Positions 23,003-33,621 of a stretch of 64,000 nt of DNA are shown one piece after another. Within the stretch, counting starts at the first letter, position 1. Every line of letters starts with the position of its first letter. Location of the stretch: NCBI RefSeq assembly GCF_003448965.1, contig NZ_QRGC01000005.1, positions 147,129 through 211,128 on the forward strand. The letters run 5' to 3'. A program made the translations under genes and the position numbers. This DNA comes from Oceanicella sp. SM1341 (GTDB lineage Bacteria > Pseudomonadota > Alphaproteobacteria > Rhodobacterales > Rhodobacteraceae). Under the pieces are notes generated by a model. That model saw nothing but the letters and a program-made list of their open reading frames with translations. It was not told where the DNA came from and made no database searches.

Positions 23003-23308
23003 ATGCAGGCGCCCCCCTCCGCCCCCGGACATGCGGCGCCCCCCGCGGGCGCGGCACCGGGCGACGCCCCCGGGCCCGACCCCGGCGCCGACCGGCACCG
23101 CGGACGCCAGCTGCAGGACCGCGCCCTGGTGCTGCCGCTGGTCGCGGTCTTCCTGTTCATGCCGCCGGCCATCCGGCTCTTCGCCGGGCCGCAGACCCTG
23201 CTCGGCCTGCCGGTGATCGTGCTCTATGTCTTCGGTGTCTGGGCGCTGCTGGTGCTCTGCGCCTTCCGCCTCTCGCGCGGGCTGGCGCGCGGCGGCGAGG
23301 CGCCTTGA
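23003..23308 (+). CDS. Small two-helix membrane protein
   Basis: This 101-residue protein has a Pro/Ala-rich cytoplasmic N-terminus (1-35) followed by two hydrophobic helices (about 43-60 and 68-88). The stop overlaps the TTG start of the next gene, indicating co-expression with the symporter-kinase. Its size and position recall the small DUF4212-type partners of sodium:solute symporters, but I see no clear sequence match to that family, so the functional parallel is only a guess. Confidence 0.7.
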   Translation: MQAPPSAPGHAAPPAGAAPGDAPGPDPGADRHRGRQLQDRALVLPLVAVFLFMPPAIRLFAGPQTLLGLPVIVLYVFGVWALLVLCAFRLSRGLARGGEAP

Positions 23309-26082
23309 TCTCCTCCAACCTGATCATCGGCGTGTGCACGGCCTATGTCGTGCTGCTGTTCGGCGTGGCCTTCCTGGCCGACAGGCGGGCCCGGCGCGGC
23401 CGGCTCGACTGGCTGCAGTCGCCGCTGGTCTACACGCTGTCCATCTCGGTCTACTGCACCGGCTGGACCTTCTACGGCGCCGTGGGCTCGGCGGCGCGCT
23501 CGGGGCTCGAGTTCGTCGCCATCTACACCGGGCCGGTGATCGTGTTCATTGGCTGGTGGTGGTTCCTGCGCAAGCTGGTGCGCATCGGGCGGCTGCAGCG
23601 CATCACCTCGATCGCCGATCTCGTCTCCTCGCGCTACGGCAAGTCCAACACCCTCGCGGTGCTGGTGACCGTGCTCGCCGTGGTCGCCTCCACCCCCTAC
23701 ATCGCGCTGCAGCTCCAGTCGCTCACGCTGAGCTTCACCGTGTTCGCCCCGGCGCGCGAGGGCATCCCGCCCGATGGCGCGGGGTTCTGGATCGCGGCCG
23801 GGCTCGCGCTCTTCACCATCCTCTTCGGCACCCGCAACGTCGACGCGAACGAGCGCCACCACGGCGTGGTGACCGCCATCGCGCTGGAGGCGGTGATCAA
23901 GCTCGTCGCCCTCGTGGCGGTGGGGCTCTTCGTGGTGTTCGGGCTGGGGGGCGGCCCGGGCGAGGTGTTCGCCGACATGCCGCCCGCCCTCACGGCGCCC
24001 GAGGGGTTCGGCGCGCGCTGGCTCACCATCACCTTCCTCTCGGGCGCGGCGGTGGTCTGCCTGCCGCGCATGTTCCAGGTGACCGTGGTGGAGAACGTCG
24101 ACGAGCGCCACCTCGCCACCGCGGCCTGGGCCTTCCCGCTCTACCTGCTGCTGATCTGCCTCTTCGTGCTCCCCATCGCGGTGACCGGGCTGCGCCTGCT
24201 GCCGCCGGGGGCAAACCCGGACATGTTCGTGCTCACCCTGCCGCTGATGGCGGGCCAGGACGTGCTGGCGCTGGTGGCGCTGATCGGCGGGTTCTCCTCG
24301 GCCACCTCGATGGTGATCGTGGCCACCATCGCCCTCTCCACCATGGTGTCGAACCACATCATCATGCCGATCTGGCTGCGCCTCACCCTGCGCGAAACCA
24401 AGACCTCGGGCGACGTGCGCTCCATGCTGCTGATCAGCCGGCGGGCCAGCATCATCGTGCTGCTGCTGCTGGGCTATCTCTACTTCCGCCTCTCGGGCAG
24501 CTCCACGGCGCTCGCCTCCATCGGGCTGATCGCCTTCGCCGGGGTGGCGCAGATCCTGCCGAGCCTCGTGGCGGGCGTGTTCTGGCGCGGAGCCACGCGC
24601 CGCGCCGCGCTTGCCGCCACCGCCTGCGGCTTCGCGATCTGGGTCTATACCCTGCTGCTGCCGAGCTTCGAGGCCGGGCTGGGTGCGCCCGGGCTGCTGG
24701 CCAACGGCCCCTGGGGCATCGCCGCCCTGCGCCCGCACGCGCTCTTCGGGCTGGAGGGGGTCGACCCGCTCTCCCACGCCCTGTTCTGGTCGATGAGCGT
24801 GAACGTGGCGGTGCTGGTGGGCGTGAGCCTCGTCACCCTGCCGAGCCCGCTGGAGCGGCTGCAGGCGGCGCTCTTCGTCGACGTGTTCCGCATGCAGACC
24901 GCGGCCCCCGGCGCCTACATCCGCCGCTACGCCACCTCGGAAGACCTGTTCACCCTCGCCCAGCGCATCCTCGGCACGGAGCCCGCGCACCGGCTCTTCA
25001 CCGAGCTCGCGCGCGACCAGGGCCTCTCCTCCGGCCTGCCGCGCCCGGATGACGCGCTGATCGAGCGGCTGGAGCGTGAGCTCGCGGGCGCCGTGGGGGC
25101 TGCCTCGGCGCATGCGATGGTGGGGCAGATCGCCTCCGGCGAGACGATCTCCATGGGGGCACTCATCTCCATCGCCGACGAGACCGCCCAGATCGTGGAA
25201 TATTCCCACCGGCTGGAGGAGAAATCCCGCGAGCTGGAGGAGACCGCCGCCGAGCTGCGCCTTGCCAACATGCGCCTGCAGGAGCTGGGCGCCCAGCGCG
25301 ACGCCTTCCTCGCCCAGGTGAGCCACGAGCTGCGCACGCCGATGACCTCGATCCGCTCCTTCTCCGACATCCTGCGCGAGAACCGCGACCTGCCGCCGGA
25401 GCAGGCGCGCCGCTTCCTCGGCATCATCTCCGACGAGAGCCAGCGCCTCACCCGGCTGCTCGACGAGATCCTCGACCTCGGCTTCCTCGAGAGCAGGCGC
25501 GTGGCCTGGGAGCTGGAGCAGGTCGACCTCGAGGACGTGCTCGACCGCGCGCTCTCGGCCACCGAGGCGCTCACCGCCCGCTCGGGCCTGCGCATCACCC
25601 GCTCGGCCCGCCAGCGCGACGCGCAGGTGATGGCCCAGCGCGACCGGCTGGCGCAGGTGTTCATCAACCTCATCTCCAACGCGGTGAAATACGCCGGGCC
25701 CGACGCCGCCCTCACCCTCACCATCCGCGCCGAGCGCGGCGGCATCACCGTGGACGTGGCCGATGACGGCCCCGGCGTGCCCGACAGCGACCGCGAGCAG
25801 ATCTTCGAGAAGTTCGCCCGGGCCCGCGGCCTCTACGACAGCCGCGGCGCCGGGCTGGGCCTGCCGATCAGCCGCGAGATCATGCGCAACTTCGGCGGCG
25901 ACCTCACCCTGCGCGCCAGCCGGCGCGGGGCGATCTTCCGCGTCTACCTCCCCCGGCCGGGCACCGAGGCAGCACAGCGCGCGGCCGCCGCCCCGGGCAG
26001 CGGAAGCACGGCCGGCGCCGCCACAGGGGCAATGCCCCCCCGCGCGGCTGCGGCGGATGACAGCGCGCCCGGGCTCGGGTAA
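23305..26082 (+). CDS. Sodium:solute symporter-domain histidine kinase (CbrA-like)
   Basis: This 925-residue sensor joins a solute:sodium symporter domain (residues 1 to about 520, some 13 helices, with the family opening CTGWTFYGAVGSAARSGLEF) to a kinase. A cytoplasmic linker (about 530-610) and a coiled coil lead to the HisKA box VSHELRTPMTSIRSF (His at about 674). HATPase motifs follow: NLISNAVKYAGP, VADDGPGVP and GAGLGLPISREIM. CbrA and MxtR kinases with this layout sense nutrients and control carbon use, including acs. The start is TTG overlapping the previous stop. The preceding receiver is the likely partner, and the acs/ScfR locus is adjacent. Confidence 0.9.
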   Translation: MISSNLIIGVCTAYVVLLFGVAFLADRRARRGRLDWLQSPLVYTLSISVYCTGWTFYGAVGSAARSGLEFVAIYTGPVIVFIGWWWFLRKLVRIGRLQRITSIADLVSSRYGKSNTLAVLVTVLAVVASTPYIALQLQSLTLSFTVFAPAREGIPPDGAGFWIAAGLALFTILFGTRNVDANERHHGVVTAIALEAVIKLVALVAVGLFVVFGLGGGPGEVFADMPPALTAPEGFGARWLTITFLSGAAVVCLPRMFQVTVVENVDERHLATAAWAFPLYLLLICLFVLPIAVTGLRLLPPGANPDMFVLTLPLMAGQDVLALVALIGGFSSATSMVIVATIALSTMVSNHIIMPIWLRLTLRETKTSGDVRSMLLISRRASIIVLLLLGYLYFRLSGSSTALASIGLIAFAGVAQILPSLVAGVFWRGATRRAALAATACGFAIWVYTLLLPSFEAGLGAPGLLANGPWGIAALRPHALFGLEGVDPLSHALFWSMSVNVAVLVGVSLVTLPSPLERLQAALFVDVFRMQTAAPGAYIRRYATSEDLFTLAQRILGTEPAHRLFTELARDQGLSSGLPRPDDALIERLERELAGAVGAASAHAMVGQIASGETISMGALISIADETAQIVEYSHRLEEKSRELEETAAELRLANMRLQELGAQRDAFLAQVSHELRTPMTSIRSFSDILRENRDLPPEQARRFLGIISDESQRLTRLLDEILDLGFLESRRVAWELEQVDLEDVLDRALSATEALTARSGLRITRSARQRDAQVMAQRDRLAQVFINLISNAVKYAGPDAALTLTIRAERGGITVDVADDGPGVPDSDREQIFEKFARARGLYDSRGAGLGLPISREIMRNFGGDLTLRASRRGAIFRVYLPRPGTEAAQRAAAAPGSGSTAGAATGAMPPRAAAADDSAPGLG

Positions 26083-26117
26083 GCAGCGCCGCAGGCAGCC
26101 CTTCGGAAGAGCACAGC

Positions 26118-27005
26118 ATGACCGCGATCCTCCTCGCCGGCCCCACGGCCTCCGGGAAATCCGCCCTCGCCCTCGCGCTGGCGCGCGAGACCGGCGGGGT
26201 GATCGTGAATGCCGATGCGCTGCAGGTCTACGCCGACTGGCGGCTGCTCACCGCCCGGCCCTCGGCGGAGGAGGAGGCGCAGGCGCCGCACCGGCTCTAC
26301 GGGATGCTGGGCTTCGACGCACCCTGGTCGGCCGGGCACTGGCTGCGCGCCGTCACCGCCCTTCTGCGGGAGGTCGAGACGCCGATCTTCGTCGGTGGCA
26401 CCGGGCTCTACTTCCTCGCCCTCACCGAGGGGCTGGCCGAGATCCCCGAAACCCCCGCAGAAGTGCGCGCCCGCGGCGACGCGCTGCGGCGCGCGCAGGG
26501 CGCGGCGGGCCTCGCCGCCCTGCTCGCCGAGCGCGACCCCGGGACGCTTGCGCGCATCGACGCGCGCAACCCCATGCGCCTGCAGCGCGCCTGGGAGGTG
26601 CTGGAGAGCACCGGCCGCCCGCTCTCGGCCTGGCAGGACGACACGCCGCCGCCGGTCATCGCCCCCGACACCGCGCTGCGGCTGGTGATGATGCCCGAGC
26701 CCGGCTGGCTCAACGCCCGCATCGACCGGCGCTTCGACATGATGATGGCAGACGGCGCGCTCGACGAGGTGCGCGCCGTCCTGCCCCGCTGGCAGCCGGA
26801 GCGCCCGGCGGCACAGGCGCTCGGAGCGCGCGAGCTTGTCGCCCACCTGCGCGGCGAGACCGGGCTGGCGGAAGCGGTGGCGCAGGCCAAGCTCGGCTCG
26901 CGGCAATATGCCAAGCGCCAGCGCACCTGGTTTCGCAACCGCATGAAGGGCTGGCGGCAGGTCGACCCCGCCGCCCTGCCGCCGCTGCGCGACCTGCTGG
27001 GCTGA
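26118..27005 (+). CDS. miaA: tRNA dimethylallyltransferase MiaA
   Basis: MiaA transfers dimethylallyl to A37 of tRNAs reading UNN codons. The 295-residue enzyme has the P-loop GPTASGKSALA at residues 8-18, the DALQVYADWRLLTARPS segment (DS.QVY in most homologues, with Ala for Ser here), VGGTGLYFLAL and the basic C-terminal element QYAKRQRTWFRNRM. Length is normal. Confidence 0.95.
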   Translation: MTAILLAGPTASGKSALALALARETGGVIVNADALQVYADWRLLTARPSAEEEAQAPHRLYGMLGFDAPWSAGHWLRAVTALLREVETPIFVGGTGLYFLALTEGLAEIPETPAEVRARGDALRRAQGAAGLAALLAERDPGTLARIDARNPMRLQRAWEVLESTGRPLSAWQDDTPPPVIAPDTALRLVMMPEPGWLNARIDRRFDMMMADGALDEVRAVLPRWQPERPAAQALGARELVAHLRGETGLAEAVAQAKLGSRQYAKRQRTWFRNRMKGWRQVDPAALPPLRDLLG

Positions 27006-27174
27006 GCGCGCCGTTGGACCGCGCCCCGGCTTTGCGGTAGACTGCGCGCGCTCCGCGGGTTTCCTTCGCGTTTCGTGACACTGCGCACATCGCTGCCCCC
27101 CGTTTGCTTCCATCGTTGCACAGGCGCCGCGGCGCACCACCCCCGTGTTCAACGTCATCGCGACGGAGGCAATC

Positions 27175-28419
27175 ATGGCACCCCTCATCGGCCTCGCCCT
27201 CTCGGTTCTGCCCTCCCTGGCCAAGCGCATCGTCGACAACGTGCTGCCCGACGTGGAGAGCAAGGTGACCGGGGTGGTGCGCAACGTGCTCGGCACCACC
27301 GACCCTGCCGAGATCGAGCGCAAGCTGCAGGACGCGAAGCTCGCCGCCGAGCTGCGCCTCGCCCTCGCCCGCATCGAGGCGGAGGCGGACGCCCGCGAGC
27401 AGCAGATGCGCCTCGAGACCATGCGCCTGCAGTTCGAGACCTTCCGCGCCGAGCTGGGCGACACGAAGAGCGCGCGCGACACCATGACCAGCCTGGTGAA
27501 GGAGGGCAGCATCATCGCCTGGGGGCCGGTGGTGGTCTCCACCATCGTGGTGGTGGGGTTCTTCGTGGTGCTGCGCCAGCTGGTGATCGGCGACATCGTC
27601 CTCACGGCGGAATCGCAGGCCCGCTTCCAGATCGTGAACATCACCGTGGGCGCGCTCACCGCGGGCTTTGCCACGGTGATCAGCTTCTGGCTGGGCTCCT
27701 CGCAGGGCTCGCGCACCAAGGACATGAACGCCCTGCGCGCGCAGGGGCTGGTGGCCGACGCCCAGCGCGAGAGCGCCCAGGCCACGCGCGACATCGTCAC
27801 CGAGCAGGGCCGCCAGACCGCGGCGCTGATCGGCAAGGTGACCGCGGCACCGCCGCCGCCCGCCCCCGCCGCCGCCGCGCCGGCCAAGAGCGCGCGCCGC
27901 TTCCAGCGCTGCATGCAGACCATCTTCCAGCACGAGGGCGGCTATGCCGACCACCCGCACGACCCCGGCGGCGCCACCAACATGGGTATCACCCACAAGA
28001 CCCTCGCCGCCTGGCGCAAGGTGGAGAGCTGCACCCGCGAGGAAGTCCGCGCCCTCACCGAGGAGGAGGCGACCGAGATCTACCGCGCGCTCTACTGGAA
28101 CGCGCTGAACTGCGACCAGCTTCCGCTGGGCGTCGACCTCGTGACCTTCGATTTCGGGGTGAACGCGGGCGTGGGCCGGGCCGCGCGCATGCTGCAATCC
28201 ATCGTGGGGGTGGAGGCCGATGGCCAGATCGGCCCCATCACCCTCGGCGCGGTGAAGCAGATGGAGGCGGAGTTCGTCATCACCCGCTTCAGCGAGCGGC
28301 GGCTCGACTATTACAAGAGCCTCGCCGGCTGGGAGACCTTCGGCCGCGGCTGGGAACGCCGCACCTCCGAGACCCGGGAAATCGCCCTGCGCCAGGCCGC
28401 GGAGCCGGCGCGGGGCTGA
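27175..28419 (+). CDS. Fused GTA-type holin and GH108 endolysin
   Basis: This 414-residue protein joins two lysis functions. Residues 1-95 are helical and charged. Two membrane helices (about 117-137 and 152-175) with IIAWGPVVV ... GFATVISFWLGSSQGSRTKD resemble the holin family of gene transfer agents (GTA_holin_3TM). After an Ala/Pro linker (about 223-240) comes an N-acetylmuramidase domain with HEGGYADHPHDPGGATNMGI (catalytic Glu in HEGGY) and a PG_binding_3-like C-terminus (DFGVNAGVGRAARMLQSIVG). The ATG at 27175 has GGAGG upstream, and a GTG at 27145 is less likely. No other phage genes surround it, as expected for a GTA lysis locus away from the capsid cluster. Confidence 0.82.
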   Translation: MAPLIGLALSVLPSLAKRIVDNVLPDVESKVTGVVRNVLGTTDPAEIERKLQDAKLAAELRLALARIEAEADAREQQMRLETMRLQFETFRAELGDTKSARDTMTSLVKEGSIIAWGPVVVSTIVVVGFFVVLRQLVIGDIVLTAESQARFQIVNITVGALTAGFATVISFWLGSSQGSRTKDMNALRAQGLVADAQRESAQATRDIVTEQGRQTAALIGKVTAAPPPPAPAAAAPAKSARRFQRCMQTIFQHEGGYADHPHDPGGATNMGITHKTLAAWRKVESCTREEVRALTEEEATEIYRALYWNALNCDQLPLGVDLVTFDFGVNAGVGRAARMLQSIVGVEADGQIGPITLGAVKQMEAEFVITRFSERRLDYYKSLAGWETFGRGWERRTSETREIALRQAAEPARG

Positions 28420-28432
28420 AGCAGGGCCGGCC

Positions 28433-29629
<1,197 letters not shown>

Positions 29630-29708
29630 CTACCCCTGCGCCGGGCTTCTTGCGACAGGAGAGGTCGGACGATTACTTGCACAAATCGAACATGGGAGAG
29701 TGTGTCGC

Positions 29709-30572
29709 ATGGCGATCCCCAGCTTCGAGCTTTTCGGCGAGGCGGAAACCACCGGCGACATGCCGGACGTGCTGCACTGCGAGTCCATCGCGGCGCGCAG
29801 CCGTATCTACGACTGGTCCTTCGTGGCCCACAGGCACCACGGGCTGCACCAGTTCTTCTGGGTTTCGCGCGGCGGCGGCCGGGTGAGCATCGACGGTGAG
29901 CCGCAGGGCTTCGGGCCGCACACGCTGCTGTTCATCCCGCGGCTCTGCGTGCACGGCTTCGCCTTCACGCCCGGCACCTCGGGCTGGGTGGTCACCCTGC
30001 CCGCCTCCATGCCGCTGCCGGTGCCCGAGACCCCGCAGGTGCTCAAGGTGAACGGCGTGTCCGACCCCGCGGGGGTCACCGGCCTCTTCGCCGCCATCGC
30101 CGAGGAGCATTCGCACGAGCGCCCGGGCCGGGCCGAGGCGCTGCAGGCGCATGCCATGCTGCTCTCGGTCTGGGTGATGCGGGCGATGGAGGCGCGCGAA
30201 ACCCCGCCCGACAGCCCGCGCCGCAAGCTCATGCGCCGCTTCGGCGCCCTGCTGGAGGAGAACTACCGCCAGCACTGGCAGGTGGACCGCTACGCCGAGA
30301 CCCTCGCGGTCACCCCCACGCATCTCACCCGCACCTGCCGCGAGGTGACCGGCAAGGCCGCCTCGGCGCTGATCCAGGAGCGGGTGCTGCTCGAGGCGCG
30401 GCGCCAGCTCGCCTACACCGACATGCGCGTCTCCGAGATCGCGCAGGACCTGGGCTACCAGGACCCCGCGTATTTCACCCGCATCTTCACCAACAAGGTG
30501 GGCCGCACCCCCACCGCCTTCCGCGAGGCCCCCGGCGCCGGCGCCCCCGACCTCGGCGAGGCCACGCCCTGA
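29709..30572 (+). CDS. pobR: PobR, AraC-family activator of pobA
   Basis: This 287-residue activator has an N-terminal cupin-like effector domain (FVAHRHHGLHQFFWVSRGGG) and a C-terminal double helix-turn-helix (about 190-280: YAETLAVTPTHLTRTCREVTGK, VSEIAQDLGYQDPAYFTRIFTNKVGRTP). It is divergent from pobA, so it most likely activates it with 4-hydroxybenzoate. The 106-nt spacer carries GTGCAA (29623-29628) and its reverse complement TTGCAC (29677-29682), possible half-sites. The ATG at 29709 leaves the promoter space free, whereas an upstream in-frame start would overlap pobA. Confidence 0.9.
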   Translation: MAIPSFELFGEAETTGDMPDVLHCESIAARSRIYDWSFVAHRHHGLHQFFWVSRGGGRVSIDGEPQGFGPHTLLFIPRLCVHGFAFTPGTSGWVVTLPASMPLPVPETPQVLKVNGVSDPAGVTGLFAAIAEEHSHERPGRAEALQAHAMLLSVWVMRAMEARETPPDSPRRKLMRRFGALLEENYRQHWQVDRYAETLAVTPTHLTRTCREVTGKAASALIQERVLLEARRQLAYTDMRVSEIAQDLGYQDPAYFTRIFTNKVGRTPTAFREAPGAGAPDLGEATP

Positions 30573-30982
30573 GCTGACCGCCCGCCTCGCCGGCGGGCGG
30601 GCGCGACACTGTCACCTCCGCCCCCCTGCCCCGGGGGGCGCCACAGGTCTGCCCCCGCGTGCGGCCCCTGCCTTGCGGGCCTGCTCCGCCCCGGCCCGCA
30701 AGGCAGCGACGCTCCGTGGCCACGGGCAACTCATGCCCCCACACGATCTCGGGCAGGATCTGCCTCGCGCGGCCCCCGGCGCGACCCGCCTCGCGCGGCC
30801 CCCGGCGCGACCCGCCTCGCACGGCCTCCGGCGCGACCCGCCTCGCACGGCCTCCGGCGCGACCTGCCTTGCGCGGCCTCCGGCGCGATACCTCCGGCGA
30901 TGCGCTCTGCGTGGCACCGCCCGTTTCCCCCGGATTACCATTGACGCGCCCTCGGCCATCGGCTCGATTGGGGGCCGGAAAA
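30573..30982. other. Intergenic region with tandem repeats
   Basis: About 410 nt separate pobR from the aminotransferase gene. Apart from the 26-nt tandem array at 30758-30884 I see no gene, RNA or clear promoter. The open frames across it are by-products of high GC. Confidence 0.6.
30758..30884. repeat. 26-nt tandem repeat, about five copies
   Basis: The unit GCGACCCGCCTCGCGCGGCC plus CCCGGC occurs at 30781-30806, 30807-30832, 30833-30858 and 30859-30884, with a partial copy from 30758. Copies differ at one to four positions (GCG/GCA, CCC/CTC). The unit length is not a multiple of three and no convincing gene covers it, so it looks like a non-coding minisatellite that probably varies in copy number. 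Confidence 0.8.
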
Positions 30983-30994
30983 ATGGAGATCCCA

Positions 30995-32362
30995 ATGCCT
31001 CAGTTCGCCCCGAATTCCTGGGAAGCCCGCGCCGACGAGAACGTGATGTACGGCTTCACCGACCTGCCCTCGCTGCACGCGCGCGGCCCTGTCGTGCTCA
31101 CCCACGGCACCGGCATCAACGTGCATGACGTGCACGGCCGCTCCTATCTCGACGCGAACTCGGGCCTGTGGAACATGGTGGCGGGCTTCGACCACAAGGG
31201 GCTCGCCGAGGCCGCCAAGGCCCAGTACGACCGTTTCCCCGGCTACCACGCCTTCTTCGGCCGGCTGTCGGACCAGACCGTGGCGCTGTCGGAGAAGCTC
31301 GTCGAGGTCTCGCCCTTCGAGCACGGCAAGGTGTTCTTCACCAACTCCGGCTCCGAGGCCAACGACACGATGGTCAAGATGCTGTGGTTCATCAACACGG
31401 TGATGGGCCGCCCGGAGAAGCGCAAGATCATCACCCGCTACAACGCCTACCACGGGGTGACGGCCGTCTCCGCCTCGATGACCGCGAAGCCCTACAACCA
31501 GTTCTTCGGCCTGCCGCTGGAGGGGTTCGTGCACGTCGAATGCCCGCACTACTGGCGCGAGGGCCAGCCGGGCGAGAGCGAGGAGGCCTTCGTCGCCCGC
31601 CTCGCCGCGAGCCTCGAGAGCCGCATCCTCGCCGAGGGGCCGGAGACCATCGCCGGTTTCTTCGCCGAGCCGGTGATGGGCGCGGGCGGGGTGATCGTGC
31701 CGCCGATGGCCTATTTCCCGGCCATCCAGGCGGTGCTGAGGAAATACGACATCCCGCTCATCTCCGACGAGGTGATCTGCGGCTTCGGGCGCACCGGCGC
31801 GGTCTGGGGCTGCGAGACCTTCGGCTTCATGCCCGACGCGATCATCTCCTCGAAGAACCTCACCGCGGGCTATTTCCCCATGGGCGCGGTGATCCTGGGC
31901 GAGAAGCTCGCGGCCGAGCTGATGGAGGCCTCCGAGAAGATCGAGGAATTCGTGCACGGCTTCACCGCCTCCGGCCACCCGGTGGGCTGCGCCGTGGCGC
32001 TGAAGGCGATCGACGTGATCCTCAACGAGGGGCTGATCGACAATGTGCGCGCCCTCGCGCCGCAGTTCCGCGCCCGGATGGACGCGCTCCTGGAGCTGCC
32101 CAACATCGGCGAGGCCCGCGGCATCGGCCTGATGGGCGCGCTCGAGGCGGTGAAGGACAAGGACACGAAGACCCCCTTCGGGCCCGAGGTGTCGGTCTCC
32201 GAGCGCATCGCCAACCGCTGCACCGACAACGGGCTGATCTGCCGCCCGCTCGGCCAGGCGATCGTGCTCTGCCCGCCGTTCATCATCACGCCCTCCGAGC
32301 TCGACCACATGTTCGACATGCTCGAAAAGTCCCTGCGCGAGGTCTTCGCCGAAGTCGCCTGA
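30995..32362 (+). CDS. Class III (omega) aminotransferase
   Basis: This PLP enzyme of the class III family transfers an amino group, usually from an amine or omega-amino acid to pyruvate. The 455-residue protein has SGLWNMVAGFDHKGLAEAA, FFTNSGSEANDTMVK, YNAYHGVT, LISDEVICGFGRTG and the PLP lysine in SSKNLTAGYFPMGAVI. The overall pattern is that of putrescine/beta-alanine:pyruvate aminotransferases annotated as aspartate aminotransferase family, and the substrate is uncertain. The start at 30995 has GGAG 8 nt upstream, and an in-frame ATG at 30983 is the alternative. No partner genes are adjacent. Confidence 0.9.
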   Translation: MPQFAPNSWEARADENVMYGFTDLPSLHARGPVVLTHGTGINVHDVHGRSYLDANSGLWNMVAGFDHKGLAEAAKAQYDRFPGYHAFFGRLSDQTVALSEKLVEVSPFEHGKVFFTNSGSEANDTMVKMLWFINTVMGRPEKRKIITRYNAYHGVTAVSASMTAKPYNQFFGLPLEGFVHVECPHYWREGQPGESEEAFVARLAASLESRILAEGPETIAGFFAEPVMGAGGVIVPPMAYFPAIQAVLRKYDIPLISDEVICGFGRTGAVWGCETFGFMPDAIISSKNLTAGYFPMGAVILGEKLAAELMEASEKIEEFVHGFTASGHPVGCAVALKAIDVILNEGLIDNVRALAPQFRARMDALLELPNIGEARGIGLMGALEAVKDKDTKTPFGPEVSVSERIANRCTDNGLICRPLGQAIVLCPPFIITPSELDHMFDMLEKSLREVFAEVA

Positions 32363-33189
32363 CCTCCCGCGCGACCGCCGGGCGCGCGCGCCCGGCCCGG
32401 CCCAAAGGCGCGGTGCCCGACAGGGCAGCGCGCCACGGGAGCCCTCCGCCTCCGCCGGGCAAGGGCGCCGACGCCTGATCGGGCCCGCACGCCCGACAAG
32501 GACCCGGCTCGCGACGGCATGCCGGAGCGTTCTCCCTCCCCGCCCGAGCGCTGACCACGGACATCGCGAGGCGGCCCGATCCGACGGCACGCCGGTTGCT
32601 CCCGGCCCGGGCCGTGTCTGGTGCAACATGCTCCGGAACCTCGGGCCGGTCTCGAGCCATGCCCCGTGGCCACCCCGCCCTGAAGTCGCGCGCTTCGATG
32701 CGGATACGCAAGGTGCCTTCGCCAGCCCCCAGTCGTCCGGCGGACACCGGCCCGTCACCCCCCTGGCACCCGGTGACCGCGAAACCCGGAGCACACCCGT
32801 GCACACTCCGGGACTTCGATCCGCCCGCGAGGCGCGCGTTCCACGCCGACCGCCTTGCGCCCGACTGCTGCTCCATACCGGATGACGACCGACCGGAGGC
32901 ACTTCACCGCTCGGGCAGTGGGCTTGCACCGGGCTTCCCGGGCATGGGGAAAATGCGCCCGGCTTCGATCGAGCCGCCGGCTCCCGTCCAACCAGCACCG
33001 ACCAGCCACACGCGCCCCGCAATCGCACTTGCACGGTCGCGCGTCCCCGCCGCGAGGCGCGCGCTCCGCCGGCCATGCGACGAAACGGGGCCCTCCCGCC
33101 CTCCGTCGACCCGCCCTGCGGGCGCGTCTCCTGCGGTTTGGGCCCGGCCGCGCGTGCCGCGCGGCGGGGATGGCGGAGAGGGGGTGCGC
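32363..33189. other. 827-nt region without a recognisable gene
   Basis: Between the aminotransferase and the DUF6314 gene I see no protein with natural composition, no RNA gene and no repeat. Long open frames exist on both strands (one runs upstream of purB in frame), but they are rich in Arg/Pro/Ala/Gly and look like products of high GC. It may be decayed coding sequence. Confidence 0.55.
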
Positions 33190-33621
33190 TCAGTCCGGGC
33201 GGCTGTAGCGGGTGACGAGGCGGTAGTCCTTGCGCGGGCCCTCCACCCGCCACTCGCACTGCCAGCGGTCGGGGTCGGGGCCGAAGACATAGGCCACCTC
33301 GTAGCGGTCCGGCGGGCAGAGGTGCAGGGCCTCGGCACGCCGCGCGTCCGCCTCGAAGGCGTGGAAGAAGCGGCCGTCCTCGAAGTAGACCTGCACCTCG
33401 TCCCCGCCGGGAAAGCGGTAGATGTAGCGCCGCGTGGCGCGCATGGTGAGGCCGGCGAGGCTGAGCGTGCCGTCCTCCTCGTAGAGCAGCCCGCCGGGCA
33501 CGGGCGAGAAGCTCGCCCGGCCCTCGAAGCGCCCGGTGCGCGCGCTGTCGAGGTCATGCACATGCCGGTCCACCCGCCAGTGCCCGAGGAAGCGCGCCGC
33601 CGCGCCGGTTGCCTTTTCCAT
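33190..33621 (-). CDS. DUF6314 family protein
   Basis: This 143-residue protein has a lipocalin-like beta pattern. FLGHWRVDRHVHDL near the start, GRFEGRASFSPVPGGLLYEEDG and YRFPGGDEVQVYFEDGRFFH in the middle and CPPDRYEVAYVF, WRVEGPRKDYRLVTRYSR at the end match the DUF6314 family of alphaproteobacteria. Function is unknown, and a small-ligand-binding barrel is likely. It is divergent from purB with a 48-nt spacer. Confidence 0.8.
   Translation of the reverse strand: MEKATGAAARFLGHWRVDRHVHDLDSARTGRFEGRASFSPVPGGLLYEEDGTLSLAGLTMRATRRYIYRFPGGDEVQVYFEDGRFFHAFEADARRAEALHLCPPDRYEVAYVFGPDPDRWQCEWRVEGPRKDYRLVTRYSRPD

Noticed and set aside
23224..25326. 700-codon minus-strand frame opposite the symporter-kinase
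   Set aside because: It is a His/Asp/Glu/Gly-rich shadow frame of a well-supported gene.
30758..30884. CRISPR array
   Set aside because: The repeats are directly tandem without unique spacers and no cas genes are present. No other CRISPR-like array was seen in the window.
30935..33259. 774-codon minus-strand open frame over the aminotransferase gene
   Set aside because: It is antisense to a clear class III aminotransferase, with low-complexity composition.
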